From Treponema phagedenis (GTDB lineage Bacteria > Spirochaetota > Spirochaetia > Treponematales > Treponemataceae), in assembly GCF_008153345.1 (NCBI RefSeq), contig NZ_CP042818.1, positions 2,815,001 to 2,879,000 of the forward strand: a stretch of 64,000 nucleotides of DNA, read 5' to 3'. The position numbers were made by a program, and so were the translations under genes. Within the stretch, counting starts at the first letter, position 1. Each line of letters starts with the position of its first letter. This document shows, piece after piece, positions 1-8,908 of the stretch. The notes below the pieces were generated by a model. The model worked only from the letters and a program-made list of their open reading frames with translations. It was not told the DNA's origin and made no database searches.

Positions 1-196
1 TCCGTAATGCGGCTGCAGGATTTAAAGCATCCAGATCATCGGTAACAGTAAATTGAATTGAAATAATATCTCTTTCTTTTATTCTATTTTTGGAAAGGAT
101 TTCTTTATACAAAGATGAAACTTTTTCTTCAATATCATCTTTTGCATTTTCACAACAGACAGCTCCGCGAACAGCAAATAGTTTTTTAAAAAACAT
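1..196 (-). CDS. aroH: Chorismate mutase, AroH type (5' part; gene runs off the window)
   Basis: The start codon and the first 65 codons are present; the rest lies beyond base 1. The product would convert chorismate to prephenate in phenylalanine/tyrosine synthesis. The N-terminus reads FAVRGAVCCEN followed by an acidic helix (DDIEEKV), then a strand and VTDDLDALNPAAALR. This matches the monofunctional trimeric AroH fold: the RGA motif carries the substrate-binding Arg (here Arg10), and TxDLxAxxPAxAxR is the second conserved block. The stop codon of the upstream membrane-protein gene directly abuts this ATG (TAAATG), so the two are probably translationally coupled. The family call is fairly secure from these two motifs, although the C-terminal catalytic residues cannot be seen. 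Confidence 0.82.
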   Translation of the reverse strand, partial: MFFKKLFAVRGAVCCENAKDDIEEKVSSLYKEILSKNRIKERDIISIQFTVTDDLDALNPAAALR

Positions 197-544
197 TTAA
201 AGACCCTTAGACAAGATAATGATGACAGTGCCGGTTATCGAGATAATAACTGCAAAAATAAATGCAAAAAAACTTATCAGCGATAAACGTCGATATGTTT
301 TAAATTTTGTACGCAAATAAAAATATAACTCAAAGCAAAATGCAAATATGCACATAAGAGAAAGAAATAATCCGCATCCTGAAATAATTCTTAGTAACAA
401 TAATTGGCTTTCATCAAGGAATCCTTGAAAATTACCAAAGAAATAAAAGAGTAAGAAAGAGATAAGGAGCACAGTAAGATATATAACCGATCGATGTAAA
501 AATCTTACCGTTAATTGTTTTACTTTCGATTGCATTGCATCCAT
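197..544 (-). CDS. Small membrane protein of unknown function, upstream of aroH
   Basis: The product is 115 residues with three strongly hydrophobic segments at roughly residues 18-40, 47-72 and 88-112. They are separated by a short loop and a basic loop (RTKFKTYRR), so it should be an inner-membrane protein with a basic cytoplasmic N-terminus (KVKQLTVRFLHR). I do not recognise a family or any catalytic motif. Its stop codon is immediately followed by the aroH start codon, so the two genes are almost certainly one transcription unit. That arrangement does not by itself give a function. Upstream (545-737) I see no further gene. Confidence 0.6.
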   Translation of the reverse strand: MDAMQSKVKQLTVRFLHRSVIYLTVLLISFLLFYFFGNFQGFLDESQLLLLRIISGCGLFLSLMCIFAFCFELYFYLRTKFKTYRRLSLISFFAFIFAVIISITGTVIIILSKGL

Positions 545-737
545 AAATATACTAAAACATACTAAATTTCATTCTATTCAAATAAAGAACAAACATGTTC
601 GTCCGTCTTTATGCCTAACGTTGACCATATCCGAATTTCAATTTTTAAAACTGCGAACCAAAAAACGGTTACAACGTGCTTTCAAAAATATATCTTTTAT
701 TTTAAAATTTAAAATAGTTATTAAAACAGTCTTTTAA

Positions 738-803
738 GATAAAATACCACCGCAAAATTTTGCCTTTTATTGAAACAAAAATTTTATACGGTGGTATTTT
801 ATA
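738..803 (-). terminator. Long hairpin terminator of the butyrate operon
   Basis: A 13-bp perfect inverted repeat (TAAAATACCACCG at 740-752 and its complement at 789-801) is extended inward by a second A/T-rich complementary stretch. Read on the minus strand it lies just after the CoA-transferase stop codon and is followed by a T-rich tract (TTTTATCTT), as expected for an intrinsic terminator. A further GGTGGTA copy at about 821-827 may allow an alternative fold. Confidence 0.7.
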
Positions 804-834
804 GCAAGAAAGCATATAAGGTGGTAATTTACCC

Positions 835-2178
835 TTATCTCTTGTTTGATCGCTTCCAAATTTGCATTTTTTCAGCTTCTTTTATAAGTTGATCACGAAA
901 ATCCGGATGTGCTACCGAAATTAAAGCTTCAGCCTTTTGCCAAGTAGAAAGACCTTTTAAATTCACTTTTCCGTATTCAGTAACAAACCAGTGCACGTTT
1001 GCCCTTGTGTCGGTTACAACAGATCCTGTTTCAAGGGTTGGTCGAATACGCGAAGAAACGGTTCCGTCTTTTTGCGTAAACGTTGATGAACAACAAATAA
1101 AACTTTTTCCGCCTTTTGAAAGGTACGCTCCAAGCACAAAGTCAAGTTGGCCTCCAGCACCGGATATTTGTTTTACTCCCGATGTTTCAGCATTAACCTG
1201 CCCGAATAAATCTATGTCAACCGCGTTATTCACAGACACAAAGTTATCGATTTGAGAAATAACTCGTACATCGTTTGTATATGATACGGGGGCTGCCATA
1301 CATTCGGGATTATTATGCACATAATCATATAGTTTTTTTGTGCCCGCAGCAAAGGCGTATACCTGTTTGCCGGTATCAATCGCTTTTTTTGCGCCGCTTA
1401 TTTTTCCCGCCAATGCAATATCCACAAAAGCATCAACATACATTTCAGTGTGCACGCTGAGATCTTTAAGATCCGATTTTGCAATCATTGAACCAAGCGT
1501 ATTGGGCATTCCTCCAATACCGAGCTGTAAACACGCGCCGTTTGGGATTTCTTCAATAATAAGGTTTGAAATTGCTACATCAACTTCTGTAGGCTCCGCT
1601 TTGTTCGGAATCTCCGCAAGAGGCGGGTTGTCCCCCTCAACGATCATATCTACATCGGATATATGCACCTTATCATCAATCCCATTAAGACAGTTCGGCA
1701 TGTTTTTATTTACTTCTACAATTACAACGGCCGAACAGTCGATAAGGGCTTTTAAATGTGAAGCACTTAACCCAAAATTAAAGTATCCTTCACTGTCCAT
1801 CGGAGCGACTTGAAAAACAGCAACATCCACATGTTTTATATTTTCGGTATACCAACGCGGTAACTCCGAATATCGCAGTGGACTATAAAAGCCAAAGCCC
1901 GCGGCAGCCGCTTTTCGCTCAATCCCGGACATATGCCAGGAATTCCAAATAAAGTGATTTCCCGGATTTTCAATTTTAAAAATCTCGGGCATCCATACCA
2001 AAACGCCGCCGCGAATTTTCACATCTTCAAGTTCATGCATTCTTGCGGCAAGCGCTTTGTCAACGGCAACGCTCGTATTAACACACCAGCCGTAGTCAAC
2101 CCAGTCACCTGATTTTATTGTCTGTGCGGCTTTCTCCGCAGATGTAAGTTTTTGCTTATAAAGCGTAGAGTAGTCCAT
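835..2178 (-). CDS. Butyryl-CoA:acetate CoA-transferase (acetyl-CoA hydrolase/transferase family)
   Basis: The 447-residue product belongs to the family I CoA-transferases of the Cat/Ach1 type. It should move CoA from butyryl-CoA to acetate, releasing butyrate and regenerating acetyl-CoA. Visible motifs are the GIGGMPN loop (about residues 220-226) and the HTEMY block, whose Glu245 is the expected residue that forms the glutamyl-CoA thioester. Length matches butyryl-CoA:acetate CoA-transferases and 4-hydroxybutyrate CoA-transferases (about 430-450). It is the last gene of the butyrate operon, 50 nt after crt, and a strong terminator follows. No butyrate kinase or phosphotransbutyrylase gene is present in the window, so this enzyme is the likely final step. 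Substrate preference among butyrate, 4-hydroxybutyrate and other acyl groups is inferred from context, not from sequence. Confidence 0.87.
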   Translation of the reverse strand: MDYSTLYKQKLTSAEKAAQTIKSGDWVDYGWCVNTSVAVDKALAARMHELEDVKIRGGVLVWMPEIFKIENPGNHFIWNSWHMSGIERKAAAAGFGFYSPLRYSELPRWYTENIKHVDVAVFQVAPMDSEGYFNFGLSASHLKALIDCSAVVIVEVNKNMPNCLNGIDDKVHISDVDMIVEGDNPPLAEIPNKAEPTEVDVAISNLIIEEIPNGACLQLGIGGMPNTLGSMIAKSDLKDLSVHTEMYVDAFVDIALAGKISGAKKAIDTGKQVYAFAAGTKKLYDYVHNNPECMAAPVSYTNDVRVISQIDNFVSVNNAVDIDLFGQVNAETSGVKQISGAGGQLDFVLGAYLSKGGKSFICCSSTFTQKDGTVSSRIRPTLETGSVVTDTRANVHWFVTEYGKVNLKGLSTWQKAEALISVAHPDFRDQLIKEAEKMQIWKRSNKR

Positions 2179-2228
2179 ATTTTTCCCTAAAATTATTAGT
2201 TTTAAACAACGGTTTTAAACAAAAATAA

Positions 2229-3008
2229 TTATTTATTTTTAAAACCTTCATTCTTTTCTTTATTCACAAAAGCCGTCATGGCCATCTTTTGATCTTCCGT
2301 GGCAAAGCAAGCTGAAAAATACTCGGTTTCGATCCCCAGGCTTTCTTCAATAGGAACCTGTATTCCCTTATTTATTGCCGTTTTCGCATTTTTAACTGCA
2401 ATCGGTGCCTGTGCACAAATAAGCTCGGCAAGTTTCATTGCTTCTTCCATAAGTTTTTCAGGCTCCGTAATTGCCGTTACAAGACCAATCGATAACGCTT
2501 CATCGGCTTTTACATGGCGACACGTATAAATAAGTTCTTTCGCTCTTGCCGTGCCGATAATCCTCGGTAATCGTTGTGTACCGCCAAACCCCGGTGTAAT
2601 ACCGAGCCCGACCTCCGGTTGAGCAAAACGTGCTTTATTTGAAGCAATGCGAATATCGCATGCCAAGGCAAGCTCACAACCTCCACCTAAAGCAAAACCG
2701 TTTACCGCCGCAATAACCGGACAATGTAAGTTTTCAATGCGTGTAAATATACCGTGTGCAAACTTAGCGTACTCTGCCGATTCTTTAGGGTTTTTATCCT
2801 TCATTTCAGCGATATCTGCTCCGGCAACAAAACTTTTTTCTCCGGCACCGGTTATGATCACTGCGTATAGATCGTTGTTTTTTTCAAGTTCGGTAACAAC
2901 TTTGTCAAGGTCGGTTAACACTTCGGTACTTAGCGCATTGAGCACGTTCGGTTTATTGATCGTAACTATCCCGATATGATTCTTTATTTCTAATAATACT
3001 GAGCTCAT
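2229..3008 (-). CDS. crt: 3-hydroxybutyryl-CoA dehydratase (crotonase)
   Basis: The enzyme dehydrates (S)-3-hydroxybutyryl-CoA to crotonyl-CoA, the third step from acetyl-CoA to butyrate. The 259-residue protein is a typical short crotonase. The oxyanion-hole segment is AGADIAEM near residue 65 with GFALGGGCELALACD at 104-118. The two catalytic glutamates are Glu112 (GGGCEL) and Glu132 (QPEVGLG). The C-terminal trimerisation helices follow. It sits between hbd and the CoA-transferase with short gaps (38 and 50 nt), in the pathway order expected for a co-transcribed operon. A purine-rich Shine-Dalgarno sequence (AAGGAG) precedes the start. Nothing in it is unusual. Confidence 0.95.
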   Translation of the reverse strand: MSSVLLEIKNHIGIVTINKPNVLNALSTEVLTDLDKVVTELEKNNDLYAVIITGAGEKSFVAGADIAEMKDKNPKESAEYAKFAHGIFTRIENLHCPVIAAVNGFALGGGCELALACDIRIASNKARFAQPEVGLGITPGFGGTQRLPRIIGTARAKELIYTCRHVKADEALSIGLVTAITEPEKLMEEAMKLAELICAQAPIAVKNAKTAINKGIQVPIEESLGIETEYFSACFATEDQKMAMTAFVNKEKNEGFKNK

Positions 3009-3046
3009 TTATACTCCTTAAACTATTATCAATTAACTAAATACGG

Positions 3047-3886
3047 TTATTTTGAGTAATCAAAAAAGCCTTTTTTAGTTTTTCTGCCTAATAATCCTGC
3101 CCGCACCATTTTTTTAATAAGCGGACAACAACGATATTTGCTATCTCCTGTTTCATGATAGAGGACATCCATAATTGCCTGTACCACATCAAGTCCGATT
3201 AAATCGCAAAGCGCTAATGGTCCCATCGGATGGTTTGCCCCCAACATCATTGCAGTATCGATATCTTCTTTTGAGGCAATGCCTTCCTGCAGAATAAAGG
3301 CTGCTTCATTTATCATCGGGATGAGAATTCTGTTTACGACAAAGCCCGGCGCTTCTGCAACTTCTACCGGAGTTTTATCAAGTTTTTTAGACACTTCAAT
3401 AATTGCATCTTTAACGGTATCCGGAGTATTCATTCCTGAAATTACTTCAACCAGTTTCATTCGATCTGCCGGATTAAAAAAGTGCATTCCAATTACACTG
3501 TGCTTTAAGCCTCTACCGATTTCGGTAACCGATAGAGAAGATGTATTTGTTGCAAAAATTGTCTCTTCCTTGCAAATTGAATCAAGCTCGGTAAAAAGAT
3601 TTTTCTTTGCATCCATTGTTTCCAGAATTGCTTCAACAATTATGTCCGCATCTTTTAGATCTTTAAGTTCGCCGACTTTTAAGTTTCCTTTTGTGGAATT
3701 CGCTTCATCAGCCGTTATTTTTTCACGACTTACGAGTTTATCAAGATTCGCAATAATTTTATCAACTCCGCCTTGTGCGAATTCTATTTTTATATCACAA
3801 ACAGTAACCTGATATCCGTGTGAGGCAAAGGCAGTTATTATTCCCTGTCCCATCGTACCGGCACCTACAACACCGATTTTTTTCAT
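3047..3886 (-). CDS. hbd: 3-hydroxybutyryl-CoA dehydrogenase
   Basis: This enzyme reduces acetoacetyl-CoA to 3-hydroxybutyryl-CoA with NAD(P)H. The N-terminal Rossmann fold has the dinucleotide-binding motif GAGTMGQGI (residues 8-16). The catalytic His is His135 in [17 protein letters not shown], and the helical dimerisation domain ([18 protein letters not shown] onward) ends with the family's FFDYSK tail. The length of 279 residues matches clostridial Hbd (about 282). An acidic residue at the end of the second strand (VCDIK) suggests preference for NADH, which is an inference. It lies 80 nt after fprA, separated by a hairpin, and 38 nt before crt. Confidence 0.95.
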   Translation of the reverse strand: MKKIGVVGAGTMGQGIITAFASHGYQVTVCDIKIEFAQGGVDKIIANLDKLVSREKITADEANSTKGNLKVGELKDLKDADIIVEAILETMDAKKNLFTELDSICKEETIFATNTSSLSVTEIGRGLKHSVIGMHFFNPADRMKLVEVISGMNTPDTVKDAIIEVSKKLDKTPVEVAEAPGFVVNRILIPMINEAAFILQEGIASKEDIDTAMMLGANHPMGPLALCDLIGLDVVQAIMDVLYHETGDSKYRCCPLIKKMVRAGLLGRKTKKGFFDYSK

Positions 3887-3913
3887 TTTATACTCCCAAA
3901 TAAATAAACATAT

Positions 3914-3953
3914 AAATCAAAAGGTTCTGAAACCATTCACAACCTTTTGATTT
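3914..3953 (-). other. Intercistronic hairpin between fprA and hbd
   Basis: A perfect 13-bp inverted repeat (AAATCAAAAGGTT at 3914-3926 and its complement at 3941-3953) has a 14-nt loop and lies in the 79-nt gap between fprA and hbd. On the minus strand only a weak T tract follows, so partial termination, RNA processing or mRNA stabilisation are all possible. It may set a different level for the hbd-crt-transferase half of the operon. Confidence 0.6.
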
Positions 3954-3965
3954 TTAACTTAAGCC

Positions 3966-5189
3966 TTATTTTTCTTCTTCATTCATTGAATCAATGATGG
4001 CTTGAGCCAAATCATCAATTTCTTTTTCTTTGTCTCTACCCAACGCGGAAGCCAAAGTCAATCGCTCATTTAAGATTGTCATGTTCTTCATGTTCTCTTC
4101 AATGAACTTTTGCATCAGGTCTCCGGATCTACATGCCCATGAGCCGTTTTCGATTATACCGATTGTTCTGTTTTGCATATTCAGCATTTTCATCTCATTA
4201 AGGAAGTTTTCCATAACGGGATAAATACCTAAGTTATAGGTAACCGATGCAAGAACCAAGTGCGAATACTTAAACACATCGGCAATAAGATACGATACAT
4301 GTGTGCTTGATACATCGCATACCTTTACGTTTGTCATGCCTTTTTCACATATTTTGCTTGCAAGACATTGAGCCGCATTCTCTGTGCTGCCATACATTGA
4401 AGCATACACAATAAGCACGCCCTTTTCTTCCGGAGTATATGTTGACCAGTGATTGTATTTATCAATATGGTACATAATGTTATTTCGCCAGATAAGTCCG
4501 TGCAAGGGGCAGACGATTTTTATTTTATCGAGTACTGTTGCCGCCTTTCCCAAAAGCAATTGAACGTGAGGGCCATACTTACCAACGATATTACAGAAAT
4601 ATCGCCTAGTTTCATCAATCCAATCCCGATCGTAATTAACATCGTCATTCCAGAGTTTTCCGTCAAGCGCAATAAAGGAACCGAAAGCATCCGCTGAGAA
4701 TAAAACACCGTTTGTCAGGTCAAGAGTGATCATAACTTCCGGCCAGTGAACCATCGGTGCTTCAACAAAGGTAACCGTATGTTTTCCAAAGCTGTATGTA
4801 TCGCCCTCTTTAACCTTAATTTGAGCATGGGTATCAATCTTATATCCAAACTGATGCATTAACATAAAGGCTTTTTCGGTTGCGATAATCTTGCACTTAG
4901 GATAGATGCGTAAGACTTCAATCATGCTGGAGCAGTGATCCGGCTCAAGGTGGTTTACTACAATATAGTCAAGCTCCCGCCCGTTTAAAACGTGTTCCAA
5001 ATTCTCCAGCATCTGTCGTGCAACAGACCAGTCAACAGAGTCAAAAACTACCGTTTTTTCGTCCATGAGCACGTATGAGTTATAAGAAACTCCATAAGGA
5101 ATTGGGTGAATGTTTTCAAACAAGTGCGTTCGGTGATCATTACCGCCTATCCAATATAAATTATCTGTAACTTTTCGTACACAGTGCAT
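3966..5189 (-). CDS. fprA: Flavodiiron protein (A-type flavoprotein, O2/NO reductase)
   Basis: The 407-residue product has an N-terminal metallo-beta-lactamase-like di-iron domain and a C-terminal flavodoxin domain. All expected iron ligands are visible: His80, Glu82, Asp84 and His85 (HLEPDHCSS), His148 (MVHWPEV), Asp167 (SADAF) and His230 (CPLHGLIW). The FMN phosphate loop is YASMYGSTENA near residue 262. The family reduces O2 to water, or NO to N2O, in the cytoplasm, normally with electrons from rubredoxin. It lies 63 nt after the dehydrogenase gene that encodes a fused rubredoxin domain and inside the butyrate operon. That context suggests the rubredoxin domain is its electron donor. O2 versus NO preference cannot be read from the sequence. 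Confidence 0.94.
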   Translation of the reverse strand: MHCVRKVTDNLYWIGGNDHRTHLFENIHPIPYGVSYNSYVLMDEKTVVFDSVDWSVARQMLENLEHVLNGRELDYIVVNHLEPDHCSSMIEVLRIYPKCKIIATEKAFMLMHQFGYKIDTHAQIKVKEGDTYSFGKHTVTFVEAPMVHWPEVMITLDLTNGVLFSADAFGSFIALDGKLWNDDVNYDRDWIDETRRYFCNIVGKYGPHVQLLLGKAATVLDKIKIVCPLHGLIWRNNIMYHIDKYNHWSTYTPEEKGVLIVYASMYGSTENAAQCLASKICEKGMTNVKVCDVSSTHVSYLIADVFKYSHLVLASVTYNLGIYPVMENFLNEMKMLNMQNRTIGIIENGSWACRSGDLMQKFIEENMKNMTILNERLTLASALGRDKEKEIDDLAQAIIDSMNEEEK

Positions 5190-5252
5190 AAAAATCTCCT
5201 TAATTCTATGATCTGAATTCTATACTTTTAAAAATTGTGCATGTGCACATTC

Positions 5253-7184
5253 TTAAAGTCCTCTAATTGCCGAATCAATAAAGTTTTGCTTTGGTTCGGC
5301 ACATTCCGGACATACCCAATCTTCCGGTAAATCCTTGAACAAGGTTCCGGGAGCGATATCGGCTTCCTCATCCCCAAGCTCGGGCACATATTCATACGCA
5401 CAACCATTGCAAACATAAATCGGTCCGATTGGCTCCGGTTTTGGAGCGCGCGGTCTCTTTATTTTAACCATCGGCGGAGCCGGCTTCTTCTTTTCTGTTC
5501 CCAGTTCCTGTATCAACAGCGGTAATATCTCATTTATATCACCGATAATGCCGTAATCGCAGTTCTTGAAGATCGGAGCATTTCCGTTCTTGTTGATTGC
5601 AACGATGGTAGATGCCTCTTTAATTCCCTTTAAGTGCTGTTTTGCACCGGAAATACCACAGGCAATATAGAGGTTACCGGTAAATTTCTGTCCGGACATA
5701 CCGACATATCGGTTAAGCGGTAAATATTTTAATGTTTCCGCAACAGGGCGTGAAGCTCCGATTGCCGCACCTGCAGCCTGTGCAAGGGCTTCAATAAGCT
5801 GCATATTTTTCTTATCTCCAACACCCTTACCCGCGGAGACAACTCTTTCAGCCAATTTGATAGGTGTATCAATCGGAATACCGACAGTAAAGTCATATCC
5901 GTCAGCCTTTAGTGTATCAACCAGAGCCTTGACCTTTTCTTTTGCATCTCCGTCTCTGAATATATGATTCTTGCGAATGCCGGTTACCAGAGAAGGCTTT
6001 TTCATAGCGCTGCGGCTTGCACCACCACCGGTAGCTTTTCCGATTTTTCCAAGCAAGTGAGAAGCAATAACAACACGTTGGATTTCGTTTGTTCCTTCAT
6101 AAATAGTGGTGATTTTTGCGTCGCGATAAGCTCTTTCAACCTGCATACCTTTGAGGAATCCGCTTCCTCCGAAAATCTGAAGCGCATCATTTACCACTTC
6201 AAGACAGATGTCCGAAGCATACATTTTTGCCATTGCAGATTCCATACTGTAGCTTTCATGATTCTCTTTTAATTCAGCAGCAGAATAAATAAGGAACCGA
6301 GCTGCTCTCAATTTTGTAGCCATATCGGCAAGTTTGAAAGAGATGCCCTGGTGTACTCCGATAGGATTTCCGAACTGCTCACGCTCTTTTGCCTGCTCAA
6401 GAGCTTCTTCGTAAGCACCTTGTGCAATACCGAGTGCTTGCGCTGCAATACCGATACGACCGCCGTCAAGAGTTGCCATGGCAATCTTAAAGCCCTGTCC
6501 TTCTTTTCCAAGCAAGTTTTCTTTCGGAACTTTTACGTTATTAAAAATAAGTTCCGCAGTAGAGGATGAACGGATACCGAGTTTATCATAGTGATCGCCG
6601 AACTCAAATCCCTGCCAGCCTTTTTCAACAATAAAAGCGGAAATACCGCGTGTACCGATATCAGGAGTAGTTACCGCAAACACAACATAAATATCAGCAA
6701 CAGGGGCGTTGGTGATAAAAATTTTTCCGCCGTTTAAGATATAGTGATCGCCTTGCAAAACGGCTGTAGTTTCCGTTCCGCCCGCATCACTTCCCGCATT
6801 TTCTTCTGTCAAACCGAAAGCACCGATTTTTTCGCCTTTCGCAAGAGGAGTTAAATATTTTTTCTTTTGTTCTTCTGTTCCGAATGCAAAAATCGGAAAA
6901 CTGCCCAAAGACACATGTGCAGATAAAATAACGCCGGTTCCTCCGTCTACTCGGGAAAGCTCTTCTACCGCTATGGCATAGCTTAAAATATCCCTTCCGG
7001 CTCCGCCGTACTCTCTAGGATAGGGAAGTCCCATCATTCCCATTGAAGCAAATTCTTTAATTACTTCATGAGGGAATTTGTTCTCCTGATCCAATTCGAA
7101 AGCAATGGGTTTTACTTCAGTTTCTGCAAAGTTCCTAATTGCCTGACGCAACTCTTCATGTTGCTTTGTCGTCTGAAATAGCAT
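5253..7184 (-). CDS. Butyryl-CoA dehydrogenase fused to an EtfA-like FAD domain and a rubredoxin
   Basis: This 643-residue protein contains three parts. Residues 1-383 are a complete short-chain acyl-CoA dehydrogenase, with the FAD/substrate blocks FGLTEENAGSDA and the catalytic base Glu367 in YEGTNEIQR. Residues about 395-560 match the C-terminal FAD-binding domain of electron-transfer flavoprotein alpha, including the signature LYIACGISGAKQHLKG. After a Pro/Lys-rich linker (about 565-587) comes a rubredoxin with Cys592, Cys595, Cys625 and Cys628 and the typical PGTLFKDLPEDWVCPEC stretch. It should reduce crotonyl-CoA to butyryl-CoA, with electrons passing between FAD centres and the Fe(Cys)4 site. 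The start is set by AAGGAGT spaced 5 nt from ATG. No separate etfA or etfB gene is present in the window. The domain assignments are strong; the electron route is inferred. Confidence 0.93.
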   Translation of the reverse strand: MLFQTTKQHEELRQAIRNFAETEVKPIAFELDQENKFPHEVIKEFASMGMMGLPYPREYGGAGRDILSYAIAVEELSRVDGGTGVILSAHVSLGSFPIFAFGTEEQKKKYLTPLAKGEKIGAFGLTEENAGSDAGGTETTAVLQGDHYILNGGKIFITNAPVADIYVVFAVTTPDIGTRGISAFIVEKGWQGFEFGDHYDKLGIRSSSTAELIFNNVKVPKENLLGKEGQGFKIAMATLDGGRIGIAAQALGIAQGAYEEALEQAKEREQFGNPIGVHQGISFKLADMATKLRAARFLIYSAAELKENHESYSMESAMAKMYASDICLEVVNDALQIFGGSGFLKGMQVERAYRDAKITTIYEGTNEIQRVVIASHLLGKIGKATGGGASRSAMKKPSLVTGIRKNHIFRDGDAKEKVKALVDTLKADGYDFTVGIPIDTPIKLAERVVSAGKGVGDKKNMQLIEALAQAAGAAIGASRPVAETLKYLPLNRYVGMSGQKFTGNLYIACGISGAKQHLKGIKEASTIVAINKNGNAPIFKNCDYGIIGDINEILPLLIQELGTEKKKPAPPMVKIKRPRAPKPEPIGPIYVCNGCAYEYVPELGDEEADIAPGTLFKDLPEDWVCPECAEPKQNFIDSAIRGL

Positions 7185-7330
7185 AGTTTACTCCTTACTA
7201 TATTTTTGTTTTATATTGAAAGAAATTCAGCATACTCTATATTGTTTTTTTACATCACACATTTTTATATTTAATCTATACTTAATAGAGGAACAGCCCT
7301 GCAGTACAATAAACTGCTCCTCCGATTAAC

Positions 7331-8545
7331 TTAGTCAACCGTCTTGATAATAACCGCAACGCCTTGCCCACCGCCGATACACAGCGACGCCAGTCCTATT
7401 TTCTTTTTTGATTTCATCATTTCATGGATAAGCGTTACGAAAATGCGGTTTCCTGATGCGCCAACCGGATGCCCTAATGCAATCGCACCGCCGTTAACAT
7501 TGGTTTTTGCAAGCAAGTCCTCTCGTTTAATTCCGTGCTCTTCGATCAATTCATGAATAACACCGAGTGATTGTGCGGCAAAAGCCTCATTCAACTCAAT
7601 GAGATCTATATCGGAAAGCTTTAAACCTGCGTACTTTAACGCGTTTCGGATAGCCGGAACAGGACCAAGCCCCATTGTTAAAGGATCAACTCCGCCTTGC
7701 CCGATACCGATAATTTCAGCAAGCGGCTTAAGATTATGCTTTTTAACCGCTTCTTCGCTTGCGAGAAGTACAAAAGAAGCTCCGTCGTTTATCCCCGAAG
7801 CATTTCCTGCAGTAACCGTGCCCCCTTCTTTAAAGGCCGGCCGCAACTTTGCAAGTTTTTCCGGCGTACTTGTCCGGTTCGGATGCTCATCGGTATCAAA
7901 AATAGTATCGCCTTTTTTGCCGTGAATTGTTATCGGAACAATTTCATCTTTAAATTGCCCGGAATCAACCGCTTTAATAGCCTTTTGCTGAGAAGCATAT
8001 GCAAACTCATCTTGTTGCTCTCTGGTTATATTATACTTTTCAGCGATGTTTTCAGCGGTAATGCCCATATGAATATTTGCCCTTGCATCGGTAAGAGCGT
8101 CATAAATCATGTGGTCAACGACTTGCCAGTTTCCCATCTTATTTCCGGTGCGAGTATTTGCCGGTACCAGATACGGAGCCAAAGACATTGATTCCACTCC
8201 GCCTGCAATTACAATATCATTAAATCCTGTTTGAATAGACATATGCGCTTCCATAACGGATCGCAAACCCGAACCGCATACCATATTAGTCGCATGCGAG
8301 CAAACTGTCTGCGGGATCCCTGCCTCCAACGCAATAGTACGAGCGATATTCTGCCCCAACCCGGCACCAAGCACATTTCCGCAAATCAGCTCATTTACAT
8401 CCTCAGCCTTCACATTAGACTCTTTTAGAAGAACCTTCACCACTTCCGAACCTAAATCCTTAGGCTTTACCGTAGAAAGTCCCCCAAGAAAACTTCCGAT
8501 GGCAGTCCGTTTTGCGCCGATAAGGTATACTTTACGCAATTCCAT
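7331..8545 (-). CDS. thlA: Acetyl-CoA C-acetyltransferase (thiolase)
   Basis: The enzyme condenses two acetyl-CoA to acetoacetyl-CoA, the entry step to butyrate. The 404-residue protein carries the nucleophilic Cys90 in NMVCGSGLRS, the GxNxGGGAIALGHPxGASG-type loop with the catalytic His, and the second Cys in ASLCIGGGQGVA. It is slightly longer than the usual 391-393 residues because of small loop insertions, with no sign of truncation. It is the first gene of the operon; an imperfect hairpin at about 7284-7322 lies in the 146-nt gap to the dehydrogenase gene. A promoter and an inverted repeat lie just upstream (8570-8642). Confidence 0.95.
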   Translation of the reverse strand: MELRKVYLIGAKRTAIGSFLGGLSTVKPKDLGSEVVKVLLKESNVKAEDVNELICGNVLGAGLGQNIARTIALEAGIPQTVCSHATNMVCGSGLRSVMEAHMSIQTGFNDIVIAGGVESMSLAPYLVPANTRTGNKMGNWQVVDHMIYDALTDARANIHMGITAENIAEKYNITREQQDEFAYASQQKAIKAVDSGQFKDEIVPITIHGKKGDTIFDTDEHPNRTSTPEKLAKLRPAFKEGGTVTAGNASGINDGASFVLLASEEAVKKHNLKPLAEIIGIGQGGVDPLTMGLGPVPAIRNALKYAGLKLSDIDLIELNEAFAAQSLGVIHELIEEHGIKREDLLAKTNVNGGAIALGHPVGASGNRIFVTLIHEMMKSKKKIGLASLCIGGGQGVAVIIKTVD

Positions 8546-8569
8546 TTATTGCCCCCTCAACCTATTGTT

Positions 8570-8642
8570 TTAGTTTGTATTATTTCTGCAATGTATAAAC
8601 AAACTAATAACTAATCTTACTATGGGATTTTTGCCTTGTCAA
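8570..8642 (-). promoter_or_regulatory. Promoter and inverted-repeat leader of the butyrate operon
   Basis: On the minus strand TTGACA (8637-8642) is followed after 17 nt by TAAGAT (8614-8619), a good housekeeping-type promoter for thlA. Between the -10 box and the gene is a 9-bp perfect inverted repeat, TTAGTTTGT (8570-8578) with its complement at 8599-8607 and a 20-nt spacer. It lies around the start of the transcript and could bind a regulator or fold in the leader RNA. No regulator gene is adjacent. Confidence 0.65.
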
Positions 8643-8709
8643 TCTTTTTTTTTAAATTGTCTTTAATCTGTGATAATTTCTATACTGACCTCCGTTTCCT
8701 CGGTTTGAC

Positions 8710-8844
8710 GGGAAAGAAACATCCGCATTACCTGTTTTTATTGATGATGCACGCGGAATGATTACCGGTCTTTATTTATGCAAAAACGAGTGCCTGCACG
8801 GATATTTAGAAGTTCTTCTTAAAAGAGTATATCGGTATTTTTAA
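8710..8844 (+). pseudogene. Remnant of a DDE-type transposase
   Basis: Frame +1 from 8710 reads a 44-residue piece containing PVFIDDARGMITGLYLCKNECLHGY and then stops. The FIDDA..ITGLYL block resembles the second catalytic Asp region of integrase-core (rve) transposases, where an Asp-Asp-Ala strand is followed by a hydrophobic strand and a helix. There is an in-frame stop just upstream (8686) and no start codon or remaining domains, so it is a decayed fragment. It is the only trace of a transposase gene that I can find in the window. Confidence 0.55.
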
Positions 8845-8908
8845 CAAACAGTTTGGTGTTCCAGCCTGCGATTCATACTTAATGTTTGTACCGACACCAA
8901 AAACACTC

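Noticed and set aside
7284-7322. Terminator between thlA and the dehydrogenase fusion gene
   Set aside because: The GAGGAACAG/CTGCTCCTC hairpin has a mismatch and no T tract, so I treat it as a minor intercistronic structure and not a transcription end.
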